Part shown: positions 8,321 through 16,859 of the stretch, in pieces
Numbering within the stretch: the first letter of the stretch is position 1
Layout: each line of letters starts with the position of its first letter
Assembly: GCA_903904855.1 (NCBI GenBank)
Contig: CAIVEH010000022.1
Location: forward strand, 1 to 44,047
Reading direction: 5' to 3'
Source: an uncultured Bacteroidota bacterium
GTDB taxonomy: Bacteria; Bacteroidota; Bacteroidia; Chitinophagales; Chitinophagaceae
Length of the DNA stretch: 44,047 nucleotides
Made by a program: the position numbers and the translations under genes
Notes under the pieces: generated by a model
Databases searched by the model: none
What the model saw: the letters and a program-made list of their open reading frames with translations, nothing else
Told to the model about the DNA's origin: nothing

Positions 8321-8733
8321 GATCAGGCCGGGTTGAAAAATTTCCGGAAAGATATTGCGGATGGTTGTGATTGCAAAAGAAAAATTATTGGCTAGGGGCA
8401 ATAAATTTTATAGAATGCAAAGGATATTTTTGGGTTAAGTTCCCTGAATTATACTAATCGCCGTTTGAAATTGTGCAATGATAAGTTTCACGCAAATCCG
8501 CAAAGCCGCAATTGTAATAGTTGAGAATTAGCATATTGTAAAAAATATAAGCTCGCTAAGCCATCTAATACCTCAATGCACAAATTTATGCAGTGACTCT
8601 AATAAATAGAAATATTGCTCAATAGTCATGTTTCCGTAAGACTTAACAATTGATATCTGTTTTACTTTACGTATCAAATGTGTAAGAATTATGAAAAGAA
8701 CTTTCATGCAGGCTATTAAAAAAGAATCAGCTA

Positions 8734-8820
8734 CATCAAGGCCATACCAGCGGTCTGACCGCGAAAAGCGGTACTGACCGCTTCGCTACATCTCTCTATT
8801 TTTAGAGGGAATCTACCGTA
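8734..8820 (+). repeat. 87-bp direct repeat, copy 1, with GC-rich hairpin
   Basis: Identical to 8834-8920 except for three substitutions. It contains a strong fold at 8749-8782 built from AGCGGTCTGACCGC, a GAAAA loop and GCGGTACTGACCGCT; each half can also form its own hairpin (GCGGT-ctg-ACCGC and GCGGT-actg-ACCGC). The GC content of this core contrasts sharply with the AT-rich surroundings. Confidence 0.85.
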
Positions 8821-8833
8821 AAAGGCTCATCTT

Positions 8834-8920
8834 CATCAAGGCCATACCAGCGGTCTGACCGCGAAAAGCGGTACTGACCGCTTCCCTATATCTCTCTATT
8901 TTTAGAAGGAATCTACCGTA
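8834..8920 (+). repeat. 87-bp direct repeat, copy 2, with GC-rich hairpin
   Basis: Second copy, 100 bases after the first; the hairpin core at 8849-8882 is identical. The three differences lie downstream of the hairpin, which suggests that the core is the conserved part. No target-site duplication or transposase is adjacent. Confidence 0.85.
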
Positions 8921-9048
8921 TGGCTAATAAATTATTATTATTATGATTTGATAATAAATATAGTATATTAAGCAAAATCGATCCATTGCTATATACAATA
9001 CGGCATACTATTTTCCCTTGTTCTTTTATCCGGAAAGTTTAATTCAGT

Positions 9049-9261
9049 CTACATCGGATCGGCAGGTATATGTATTGATGCTGCAATAGTGTTGCAATCA
9101 GGACATAAAATCTGAATCAGCGATACTGACCATGGGGCAGCTTTACCTGATCCTTTGGCAGATAGCTGAATTAATTCTTCTGCACGTTTTGCCTGTTCAA
9201 GAGTGAATTTTTTCTGACAATCGGGATTTGAACAACAGTACGATAATTTTACCTGGCTCAT
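9049..9261 (-). CDS. Small zinc-ribbon-like protein
   Basis: A 70-residue protein from ATG at 9261 (MSQVKLSYCCSNPDCQ). Two cysteine pairs are visible: C-x4-C in CSNPDC near residues 10-15 and CPDC near residue 55, spaced as in a zinc ribbon. An in-frame ATG at 9390 would add 43 residues without recognisable character (YYHKSVTYLKVVLHLLRG), so the shorter form is preferred. It may be a nucleic-acid-binding or regulatory small protein, but nothing indicates a partner. It lies alone on the minus strand between two gene-poor stretches. Confidence 0.6.
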   Translation of the reverse strand: MSQVKLSYCCSNPDCQKKFTLEQAKRAEELIQLSAKGSGKAAPWSVSLIQILCPDCNTIAASIHIPADPM

Positions 9262-9765
9262 AATATTTAGTTTACACTGTTTGATTTTGTAATATTCCTT
9301 ATTGGAACTACCTCTAAGGAGATGTAAAACTACTTTCAGATACGTAACTGATTTATGATAGTAATCAGTAACCGTATTGATATCTATCAATTGAGGTAGT
9401 GGTGATTAAAAGGCTGATTTTGATATAATTTCCTGCGTGCTACAATTTCCTGCAAGGACCTTGCAAAAATTATAAAAAATCCGCCATTTTTGCAAGTTTC
9501 GGATTTGCATTTTCGCCTTATATAATTTTTTTGTTTGTATACTTTTAGGGATCAATGGCTAATTTTTTTTGTATGTATTGTGTGATTTAAATTGTTCCAG
9601 GTAACTTCCGATTTATATTGGCAGGGGATAGTTTTGTGATGAAAATAAATATATTATCATTCACTAACCTTTTTAGTTAATAATACGCCTTAATGGATAG
9701 GGAGCATAAAAATTCCATCTCCCCCTTAAACATTATTTGTATTTTCATTGCATAACAGTTATTAA
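9262..9765. other. Gene-poor region with an 11-bp inverted repeat
   Basis: No gene is supported. CTTGCAAAAAT (9460-9470) and ATTTTTGCAAG (9486-9496) form a perfect 11-bp inverted repeat around a 15-base AT-rich spacer. A direct repeat ATTTCCTGC occurs at about 9428 and 9445. This is the upstream region of the 1,875-residue secreted protein and probably contains its promoter, which I could not place. Confidence 0.5.
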
Positions 9766-12700
9766 ATGATTCAATCTATGAAGCGCATTCACCTCACCCT
9801 TATTACATTATTTATTTCATTCAGTTTATTCGCTCAGGCACCTGCTTCAATTACAGGCACTACCCATGTATGTACAGGGACAACCACCACTCTTACCGAT
9901 ACTACCACTGGCGGCACCTGGACAAGTGATAATGCCACAGTAGCCACCATTGGGTCTGCAACAGGTATTGTAACCGGTGTAACCGCAGGCACAGCTAATA
10001 TTACCTATACTACAGGTACGGGTTATGCAACAAAGGTATTTACAGTTTATTCGTTACCTGCAGTTTATCCAGTAACCGGCGGAGGCACTGGCTGTTCCGG
10101 AGCTACTTTTGATATTGGATTAAGCATGTCCTCCACATCGGAGACATATACATTGATGTTAGGAGGAAGTGCAGTTTCTACTTTGGCAGGTACAGGTGGG
10201 GCACTAGATTTCGGATTTGTGTCCTCATCTGGCATTTATGCAATTGAGTCCTATAGTATTATAACTGGCTGTATGTCAAATATGTCTGGTGCTGCAACAA
10301 TCGCTCCATTAATAACCGCCTATAATGTTATAGGTGGTGGCGCTTATTGCGCCGGATTCTCTGGTGTGCATATAGGGTTGAGTTCTTCAAATACAGGCAT
10401 AAACTACCAGGTATTGAAATCGGGAGTAGCAGTGGGTAGCCCTTTTGCCGGCACCAATAGTTCTCTTGATTTCGGCCTTTATACTGCACCCGGCACATAT
10501 ACTGTCATGGCTACAAATGCCATTACCACCTGCACGCTGAATATGACTGGTAGTACAACTATATCTATTAACCCACTCCCCACAGTCTATGCCATTACCG
10601 GAGGCGGCACTGTTTGTGGCAGTACAGGCGGGCATATAGGGCTCAGTGGCTCAGAAGCCGGTACCACCTACCAGCTTTATTTGGGAGTAGCAGCAATAGG
10701 ATCAGCTGTAGCTGGTACGGGTTTGAATGTAGATTTTGGTGTAACCCACATTGCAGGGGTTTATTCAATAATGGCTACAAACCCAACTACAGCTTGTTCC
10801 AATAGTATGGGCAGCACAACGCTTACTCTGGACCCTTTTGCTTATAATGTAACAGGGGGCGGCACATTTTGCAGTGGAACGTCAAGCGCACATATTTACC
10901 TGAGCGGGTCTGATATTGGGGTCAATTACCAATTATATAATTCCGGTACTTTAGTTGGATTACCAATGGCTGGCACCGGTGCTTCGCTTGATTTAGGATT
11001 ATTTACTGCTGCCGGCACCTATACAGTACTAGGCACTAAAGTTTCTTCAGGTTGTACCAATAATATGAATGGCAGCGCTTTACTTACCATTAACCCACTA
11101 CCTGCTACTATGACTGTAATAGGTGGTGGTAGTTATTGCCCAGGTACTTCAACTGGAGTAAATGTGGGCCTAAATGCTTCCATGGTGGGAATTAGTTACA
11201 GTTTATTATTTGGAGGCACAACAATGTCGATCACTTCAGGCACTGGTGGCGCATTGAGTTTTGGCCTCATAGGCACACCCGGAATTTATAAGGTAAGGGC
11301 AATTAGTGCTGTTTCAGGTTGTACAGCAATGATGGCCGACAGTGCTATTGTCTCAAGTGCCACATCTTGGAGCGGCACACCCTTGGCTGGCTCAACTTCA
11401 TCCAGCGCTTCAAATGTGTGCATGGGATCGACCATAAATCTCAGCTTACCCACTGCAACAACCGGTTGCGGCGTTTCTTATCAATGGCAATCATCTGCTG
11501 ACGGTATTACCTTTACTAATATTGCCGGGGCTGTAAGTCAGGCTTATTCGTTTGTTTTGAGTTCTACATTATACTACCGGTGCCAGGTTACCTGCACCAA
11601 TTCTGGACTTTATAGTTTTTCTACACCGATACTTGTTTCCGTGTTGAATACCATAGGCTACCATAGTGTTTCTATTTCATCGGATACTACCTGTGCGGCG
11701 CCCGATTTTTATATCAGCGCCTGTGGGGTATCTTCTTCTTTCAATGTTACTACCTGGTTTGGCGATGGCAATTTTGTAAATACGCCACTCAGCTCTGTCG
11801 GGGTATGCCATGCCGATGTTTATCATACCTATGCCTCCCCTGGAATTTACACTATCAAACAGGTTTTGTATCTGGGCACATTGCCACAGGATTCGGTAGT
11901 TTACTCTTATGAGTATTTGTACTGCAATACACTGCCTATTAAGTACTACCTGGACGTGAACAGTAACTGTAGTTATGACGCCGGTGACAGGCTGGTAACA
12001 TCGCCAATACTGACTGAAGTAGACTCAAATGGCATACCTGTTGATACTATAAGCTCAACCAGTGGCCTGTATTACCATGCTCATGGCGCTCCAGGCACTG
12101 TTTACAGATTTAAGGCGCTGTTGACGCCAGGCGGGCTAGGCGCTATCTGCCCATCATCTGGTGTAATATATGATACTATAAAAACTGCCAGCAATTACTA
12201 TCCACCAAAGTATTTTGCAGTAAGTTGCGGCTCCGTACCTTCATTTGACCTTCATCAAAGTAATTCCCAAATCTGTGGCAGGCATATGTCGATGGGAACC
12301 ATAATAGTAGGCAATAATTTTTGTACCTCGGTTGGTGCCACACTTTCTGTCACTTTAAGCCCTAAATATGACTATACATTAGGTTCTGCCTATCCTGCCC
12401 CTTCATCAGTTTCAGGCAATACCATAACCTGGAATATAGGAAGCCTGTCATCGACCGGCACTACAACGCCTACTTTTTTATATACGGTAAATGTTCCTAA
12501 CCCCTATGATTATTTAAGCTGGTTAATCCCCGGAGACACAATTCAAACAAAAGTTTTTATCGGTTCTTTAACCGGCGATGTCGACACTTCAAATAATGTT
12601 ACCATCCGGGTTGATACTGTAAAATCTTCCTACGACCCAAATGAACTTTCCGTTTCTCCGCAAGGCAACGTCCTTCCCTGCACACCGCTGCAATACACGA

Positions 12701-15393
12701 TTAATTTTGAAAATACGGGCAATGATACTGCGCATAATATCACAGTGCTTGATACTTTATCGCCCAACCTGGACCCTAAAAGCCTGCGTATAGTTGCAGC
12801 ATCATCGGCTATGAATGTTGCTATACTTAAAAGCGGAGGCCTGAATATTGTAAAGTTCGATTTTCCCGGCATCAATCTGCCCGACAGTTCGCACCATAAC
12901 CAGTGCGATGGCATGGTTGTATTTACTATCAAGACTAGGAACGGCCTGACAGATGGCTCCACCATAGCCAATGTAGCTGGTATCTATTTTGATGATAACC
13001 CTGTGGTTATGACCAATAGTGTTGCCAATCTTGCCGGCATCAGCCCTATTACCGGCGCAGGCAGCATTTGTGTATCTGCCTCAACCATACTCACCGATGC
13101 TACCCCCGGTGGCACTTGGAGCCTCAGCAACAGTCACGCATTCATGGCTGCCGCCCCGGCAATGGCTGTACCCGGTAAAATGGTTGTAGGCTATTCGGCC
13201 GGAACTGATACGCTGATCTATACAGTAACTAATGCCTGTACCTCAAAGACAGTAAAGAAGCCTGTCGCTATTAACCCTCCTCCGGCACCAATCACCGGCA
13301 GCAACCACGTATGTACTGGTGCAAATACAACTCTTGCCGATACGAATGCAGGGGGTAAATGGGTTAGCAGTAATCCTGCCGTTTCGGCTATCGATTCTTT
13401 AACTGGCATTATGAGCGGCATTTCTATTGGTAATGATACCATAGTATATACGCTACCTACTGGTTGTGCCACCCAGACACTCATTACGGTTAATTCATTA
13501 CCCGGTATTTATTCCATCACTGGTGGGGGAAGTTATTGTTCCGGTGGCACAGGGGCTCATGTGGGCCTCAGCGGCTCAGATTCCCTGCTCCATTACCAGT
13601 TATATAATGGCCTTGTAGCCACAGGCAGCCCTGTAACTGCCACAGGTACTGCCATTGATTTCGGAATATTAACCAATGCAGGTACTTATTCAGTTGTAGC
13701 TACTAATCCGTCTACAGGCTGCAAAAGCAATATGTCGTCTACTGCTGTTATATCTGTTCTCCCCTTACCAACTGCATATACGGTAACCGGTGGTGGCAGT
13801 TTTTGTGCATCTGATTCAGGCGTTCATGTAAGGCTCAGCGGCTCAGCTTCTGGTATCACCTACCAGTTGTTTGATGGCAGTGTTATGGTAGGCAGTCCGG
13901 TACCGGGTACCGGCGCTATACTCGATTTCGGATTACTGGCCACAGCAGGTACTTATTCAGTTACTGCCAGCAATACTTCAACCACCTGCAGCAATCATAT
14001 GGCAGCCAGTGCAGTTGTTAATATTAATGCATTGCCTTCTTCATTTATGGTAAGCGGCGGCGGCAGTTATTGTGCTGGCGATCCTGGAGTACCTGTGTTG
14101 CTCACCGGGTCCAATCCTGGCATCAGCTATCAGTTATTCAATGGTGTTGCTCCTGTAGGCGGCCCAATGGCTGGTACCGGCACTATACTCAACTTCGGCT
14201 CATTAACAGCAGCCGGTACTTATTCTGTTACAGGAACGGATATCACTACAGGTTGTCATAATTCCATGTCTGCCAGTGTTGGTATTACGATCAATACTTT
14301 GCCTGCTGTTTATATTATGACAGGTGGCGGCACTCATTGCGCCGGCGACACCGGTGTTCATGTATCGATGACTGGTTCGGCTACCGGGGTTAATTACCAG
14401 TTGTATAAAGATGGTATAGCTCTGGGTTCTGTATTGGCAGGTAATGGCGGTATACTGGATTTCGGACTACTAACCGAAGCAGGGGGCTATACGGCTATAG
14501 CAACAGAAACTACTCACCATTGCTCGCAGGGTATGAATGGCACAGCTGTGATAGAAGTTATTCCAACTGTAACACCAGCTATCAGTATTACCAATGATGC
14601 GCCTGATTCCATATGCATGGGTACTATGGTTACTTATAATGCAAGCCCGGTAAACGGAGGCGCCTCGCCGGCTTACCAATGGAAAGTAAATGGAATTGCC
14701 TCAGGCACAGGTAGTACCTATTCTTATTATCCGGTGAATGGCGATATAGTAACTGCTGTACTTACCAGCAATGCGGTTTGCCCGCTGCCTGCTACAGCTA
14801 CCACTGGTATGAGTATGACGGTGGATTCGAGTTATAATCCTGTGGTAACAATTTCTGCAAGCAATCACGGCAAACTGGAAATAGGCCAGGCCGATACATT
14901 TACTGCAGTAGTTACCAATGCCGGGCCGAGCCCATACTATCAGTGGTCAATTAATGGCACGTCGTTGCCGGGAGCCAATTCATCTGTCTTTATTTATGGT
15001 GGGTTCTATGAAAATGATATGGTTAACTGCGAAGTGAAAGGCAGCACCCTGTGCGGCACATGGGGTACATCCAACTCTATCCAGGTTCGGTTGATAAATG
15101 TGGGTATAAGGCCGCTGAATAATACAGATGAAATAGCGCTTTATCCGAATCCGAATACAGGCGTATTTAGTTTGAAAGGCAAGAGCGATTTTGCTGTCGA
15201 TGATTTAATCTCGCTTGTAATCACAGACATTCTTGGCCGTAAAATTTACCAGTCTGATATCAAGACAGCCAATGGTATTATTAATGAGGAAATTGACCTT
15301 GCAAAATCGTATGCCACACTCAGCGGAATGTATATTCTTACTTTGCGTTCGGGTAGTGGAAGCAGGGAATTTAATTTTGTGATCAATAAATAA
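9766..15393 (+). CDS. Giant secreted repeat protein with T9SS type A sorting domain
   Basis: A 1,875-residue exported protein. An N-terminal signal peptide (MKRIHLTLITLFISFSLFAQ; start 9766, or 9778 by the second ATG) is followed by a Big_2-like Ig domain (~25-95). Five ~88-residue repeats (starting near 101, 186, 275, 360, 449) and four more (near 1249, 1338, 1427, 1516) share a core of VTGGGSYC, a conserved GLSGS-x-x-G-x-x-YQLY segment, GTGxxLDFG and AGTYSV. Between the blocks lie an Ig/PKD-like region (YQWQSSADG), a DUF7619-like segment (SYDPNE near 956, LQYTINFENTGNDTA) and further Big_2-like domains. The C-terminus has YPNPNTGVFSLKG and ends in FNFVINK, the T9SS sorting domain, so the protein should be surface-attached or secreted. 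Role as adhesin or matrix protein is inference. Confidence 0.9.
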   Translation: MIQSMKRIHLTLITLFISFSLFAQAPASITGTTHVCTGTTTTLTDTTTGGTWTSDNATVATIGSATGIVTGVTAGTANITYTTGTGYATKVFTVYSLPAVYPVTGGGTGCSGATFDIGLSMSSTSETYTLMLGGSAVSTLAGTGGALDFGFVSSSGIYAIESYSIITGCMSNMSGAATIAPLITAYNVIGGGAYCAGFSGVHIGLSSSNTGINYQVLKSGVAVGSPFAGTNSSLDFGLYTAPGTYTVMATNAITTCTLNMTGSTTISINPLPTVYAITGGGTVCGSTGGHIGLSGSEAGTTYQLYLGVAAIGSAVAGTGLNVDFGVTHIAGVYSIMATNPTTACSNSMGSTTLTLDPFAYNVTGGGTFCSGTSSAHIYLSGSDIGVNYQLYNSGTLVGLPMAGTGASLDLGLFTAAGTYTVLGTKVSSGCTNNMNGSALLTINPLPATMTVIGGGSYCPGTSTGVNVGLNASMVGISYSLLFGGTTMSITSGTGGALSFGLIGTPGIYKVRAISAVSGCTAMMADSAIVSSATSWSGTPLAGSTSSSASNVCMGSTINLSLPTATTGCGVSYQWQSSADGITFTNIAGAVSQAYSFVLSSTLYYRCQVTCTNSGLYSFSTPILVSVLNTIGYHSVSISSDTTCAAPDFYISACGVSSSFNVTTWFGDGNFVNTPLSSVGVCHADVYHTYASPGIYTIKQVLYLGTLPQDSVVYSYEYLYCNTLPIKYYLDVNSNCSYDAGDRLVTSPILTEVDSNGIPVDTISSTSGLYYHAHGAPGTVYRFKALLTPGGLGAICPSSGVIYDTIKTASNYYPPKYFAVSCGSVPSFDLHQSNSQICGRHMSMGTIIVGNNFCTSVGATLSVTLSPKYDYTLGSAYPAPSSVSGNTITWNIGSLSSTGTTTPTFLYTVNVPNPYDYLSWLIPGDTIQTKVFIGSLTGDVDTSNNVTIRVDTVKSSYDPNELSVSPQGNVLPCTPLQYTINFENTGNDTAHNITVLDTLSPNLDPKSLRIVAASSAMNVAILKSGGLNIVKFDFPGINLPDSSHHNQCDGMVVFTIKTRNGLTDGSTIANVAGIYFDDNPVVMTNSVANLAGISPITGAGSICVSASTILTDATPGGTWSLSNSHAFMAAAPAMAVPGKMVVGYSAGTDTLIYTVTNACTSKTVKKPVAINPPPAPITGSNHVCTGANTTLADTNAGGKWVSSNPAVSAIDSLTGIMSGISIGNDTIVYTLPTGCATQTLITVNSLPGIYSITGGGSYCSGGTGAHVGLSGSDSLLHYQLYNGLVATGSPVTATGTAIDFGILTNAGTYSVVATNPSTGCKSNMSSTAVISVLPLPTAYTVTGGGSFCASDSGVHVRLSGSASGITYQLFDGSVMVGSPVPGTGAILDFGLLATAGTYSVTASNTSTTCSNHMAASAVVNINALPSSFMVSGGGSYCAGDPGVPVLLTGSNPGISYQLFNGVAPVGGPMAGTGTILNFGSLTAAGTYSVTGTDITTGCHNSMSASVGITINTLPAVYIMTGGGTHCAGDTGVHVSMTGSATGVNYQLYKDGIALGSVLAGNGGILDFGLLTEAGGYTAIATETTHHCSQGMNGTAVIEVIPTVTPAISITNDAPDSICMGTMVTYNASPVNGGASPAYQWKVNGIASGTGSTYSYYPVNGDIVTAVLTSNAVCPLPATATTGMSMTVDSSYNPVVTISASNHGKLEIGQADTFTAVVTNAGPSPYYQWSINGTSLPGANSSVFIYGGFYENDMVNCEVKGSTLCGTWGTSNSIQVRLINVGIRPLNNTDEIALYPNPNTGVFSLKGKSDFAVDDLISLVITDILGRKIYQSDIKTANGIINEEIDLAKSYATLSGMYILTLRSGSGSREFNFVINK

Positions 15394-15568
15394 TTTGTCT
15401 TTAAGCAAGTATTGTCAGAATTAATTCTTTTGGCCAGAGAATTTATACACATAGAAATGCACAATTTCCATAAATAAATTCTGCTAATATTGACTTGGTT
15501 TTCTTAAATGTTTGTAGATTGTGGCAGGTAAACAAATCACACATACATTTTTAAAAAAAATAACGAAC

Positions 15569-15775
15569 ATGGATACTTCAAAAATGATCAAAGCATATTG
15601 CCTTAAGACAAAGGAAAAGAACGTTCCTATGCAGGATGCAGTTATTACCCGTACTGCCAAAGGCGGTTATATTGCCGGTGGGCATGATGGTAATGGCAAC
15701 AAGATGGCAGCCATTTTAAATGAAGCAAAAGCGCTTCAGGCTATCAAAGACGGCGTAGCTAAAAAAGGCTATTAA
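15569..15775 (+). CDS. Small DUF5679-like protein lacking the zinc cysteines
   Basis: A 68-residue soluble protein. The ATG at 15569 follows an A-rich tract (AAAAAAAATAACGAAC), which favours it over the frame-open GTG at 15521. The pattern AYCLKTKEKNVPMQDAVITR, G-G-Y-I-A-G-G and G-N-K-M-A-A-I-L matches the layout of the short DUF5679 domain as I remember it, in which AYCVKC and CPxCG bind zinc; here the second Cys and both distal Cys are replaced (CLKT, HDGNG). The C-terminal helix (EAKALQAIKDGVAKKGY) is an addition. A strong terminator follows. Function unknown; the likeness is moderate. Confidence 0.7.
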   Translation: MDTSKMIKAYCLKTKEKNVPMQDAVITRTAKGGYIAGGHDGNGNKMAAILNEAKALQAIKDGVAKKGY

Positions 15776-15788
15776 TCAAGGTTATTTT

Positions 15789-15833
15789 ACAGAAGCACAG
15801 CATACTCTGAAATTGGGTATGTTGTGCTTCTGT
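15789..15833 (+). terminator. Rho-independent-type terminator hairpin
   Basis: ACAGAAGCACAGCATAC (15789-15805) pairs with GTATGTTGTGCTTCTGT (15817-15833) with one G:T pair and an 11-base loop, followed by GTTTATT. It begins 14 bases after the stop codon of the small gene. Confidence 0.85.
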
Positions 15834-16005
15834 GTTTATTGAAGGAAAGGAACCCTTGTAGTGTTCTGTCCTGATTTTTGCGTCAGTTGTTCGTGTTTTC
15901 TCCACCAAATTGTTTCCTTTCACTTCCAGTATTTTTTTTCTGTTTATACAGATTCTCTGTATTATTTTTTACTTTTAATCTGCAAATAATTAAAAACAGA
16001 ATTTT

Positions 16006-16836
16006 ATGGGTTTCTTCACACGTTTGAATAATGGCTGGGAGATAGCCAAAACAAGTATGAAAGTGCTTAACGCCAATAAGCAACTGATTATATTTCCAAT
16101 ATTATCAGGCCTGTCCATGGTTATGGTCATTGCCTCCTTTTTAATTTTCCTGGTAAATAAAGAAGGCTGGACTAATTATATCAATAACCATGCTGGAGAT
16201 AAGTTAATGTACCTTGTTTTATTTCTGTTTTACATTATCAACTACTTTATTGTGGTTTTCTTCAACATGGGGCTGATGCACTGTACCAAATTGTATTTTG
16301 AAGGTGAAGAAGTAACCATAGCTAAAGGGTTGAACTTCAGTATGAGCCGTATCGGGGCAATATTTTCGTGGGCTGTATTTGCAGCTACGGTGGGTACCTT
16401 GCTCAGAATGATTCAGGATAATGCTGGTTGGTTAGGTAAAATAATTATCAGTCTGGTGGGTATTGTATGGAGTGTAGCCACCTTCTTTGTGATTCCTGTT
16501 TTAGCCTATGAAAATGTTGGACCATTGGACGCAGTAAAACGGTCTTCCAACCTTATGAAAGAGAAATGGGGTGAGACAATCGGCGCTAATTTCAGCATCA
16601 GTATTATTGGTTTGCTTTTCTTTCTGGCCGCTGGTGTCATCGGCCTTACTGTAAGCGCACTTATTAATGAGGAAGCAGGTATTTTGATCTTTGTTTTAGG
16701 TTTTTTCCTGATCATAACCATAACCAGTGCATTACACAGCATATTTATCAGCGCTGTTTATAACCACATTAATGGTAATATCAACGACTATTTCAACCAG
16801 CATCTGATTGATGGGTTATTTGTGAACAAGGATTAA
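16006..16836 (+). CDS. DUF6159-family multi-pass membrane protein
   Basis: A 276-residue inner-membrane protein. The N-terminal segment FFTRLNNGWEIAKTSMKVLN followed by QLIIFPILSG fits the DUF6159 family (W-x-x-x-K-x-S-x-x-V-L with a following FP motif). About six hydrophobic helices are visible: near residues 28-50, 68-92, 118-138, 143-168, 200-222 and 225-245. VIPVLAYENVGPLDAVKRSS is a conserved-looking loop also seen in distantly related DUF975/GlyGly-type membrane proteins. There is no enzymatic motif. It stands alone, with an upstream terminator and a convergent downstream gene 23 bases away. Function is unknown for the family. Confidence 0.82.
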   Translation: MGFFTRLNNGWEIAKTSMKVLNANKQLIIFPILSGLSMVMVIASFLIFLVNKEGWTNYINNHAGDKLMYLVLFLFYIINYFIVVFFNMGLMHCTKLYFEGEEVTIAKGLNFSMSRIGAIFSWAVFAATVGTLLRMIQDNAGWLGKIIISLVGIVWSVATFFVIPVLAYENVGPLDAVKRSSNLMKEKWGETIGANFSISIIGLLFFLAAGVIGLTVSALINEEAGILIFVLGFFLIITITSALHSIFISAVYNHINGNINDYFNQHLIDGLFVNKD

Positions 16837-16859
16837 GGAATGAATAGATAAACTACTTT

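Larger units (their letters stand above)
8402..9048. other. Gene-poor intergenic region
   Basis: No convincing gene was found. The main content is a pair of 87-bp direct repeats with exact 100-bp spacing (8734-8820 and 8834-8920). The rest is AT-rich and includes a TTATTATTATGATTTGATAA-like run near 8931-8950. Confidence 0.6.

Noticed and set aside
8691-8777. Short frame of 28 codons (MKRTFMQAIKKESATSRPYQ...) ending inside the first 87-bp repeat
   Set aside because: The repeat copy has no start codon in the same frame, and the shared part is explained by the hairpin repeat; no evidence for translation.
8734-8920. Possible minimal CRISPR array
   Set aside because: Only two copies, 87-bp units and a 13-base spacer do not fit CRISPR repeat and spacer lengths; no cas genes nearby.
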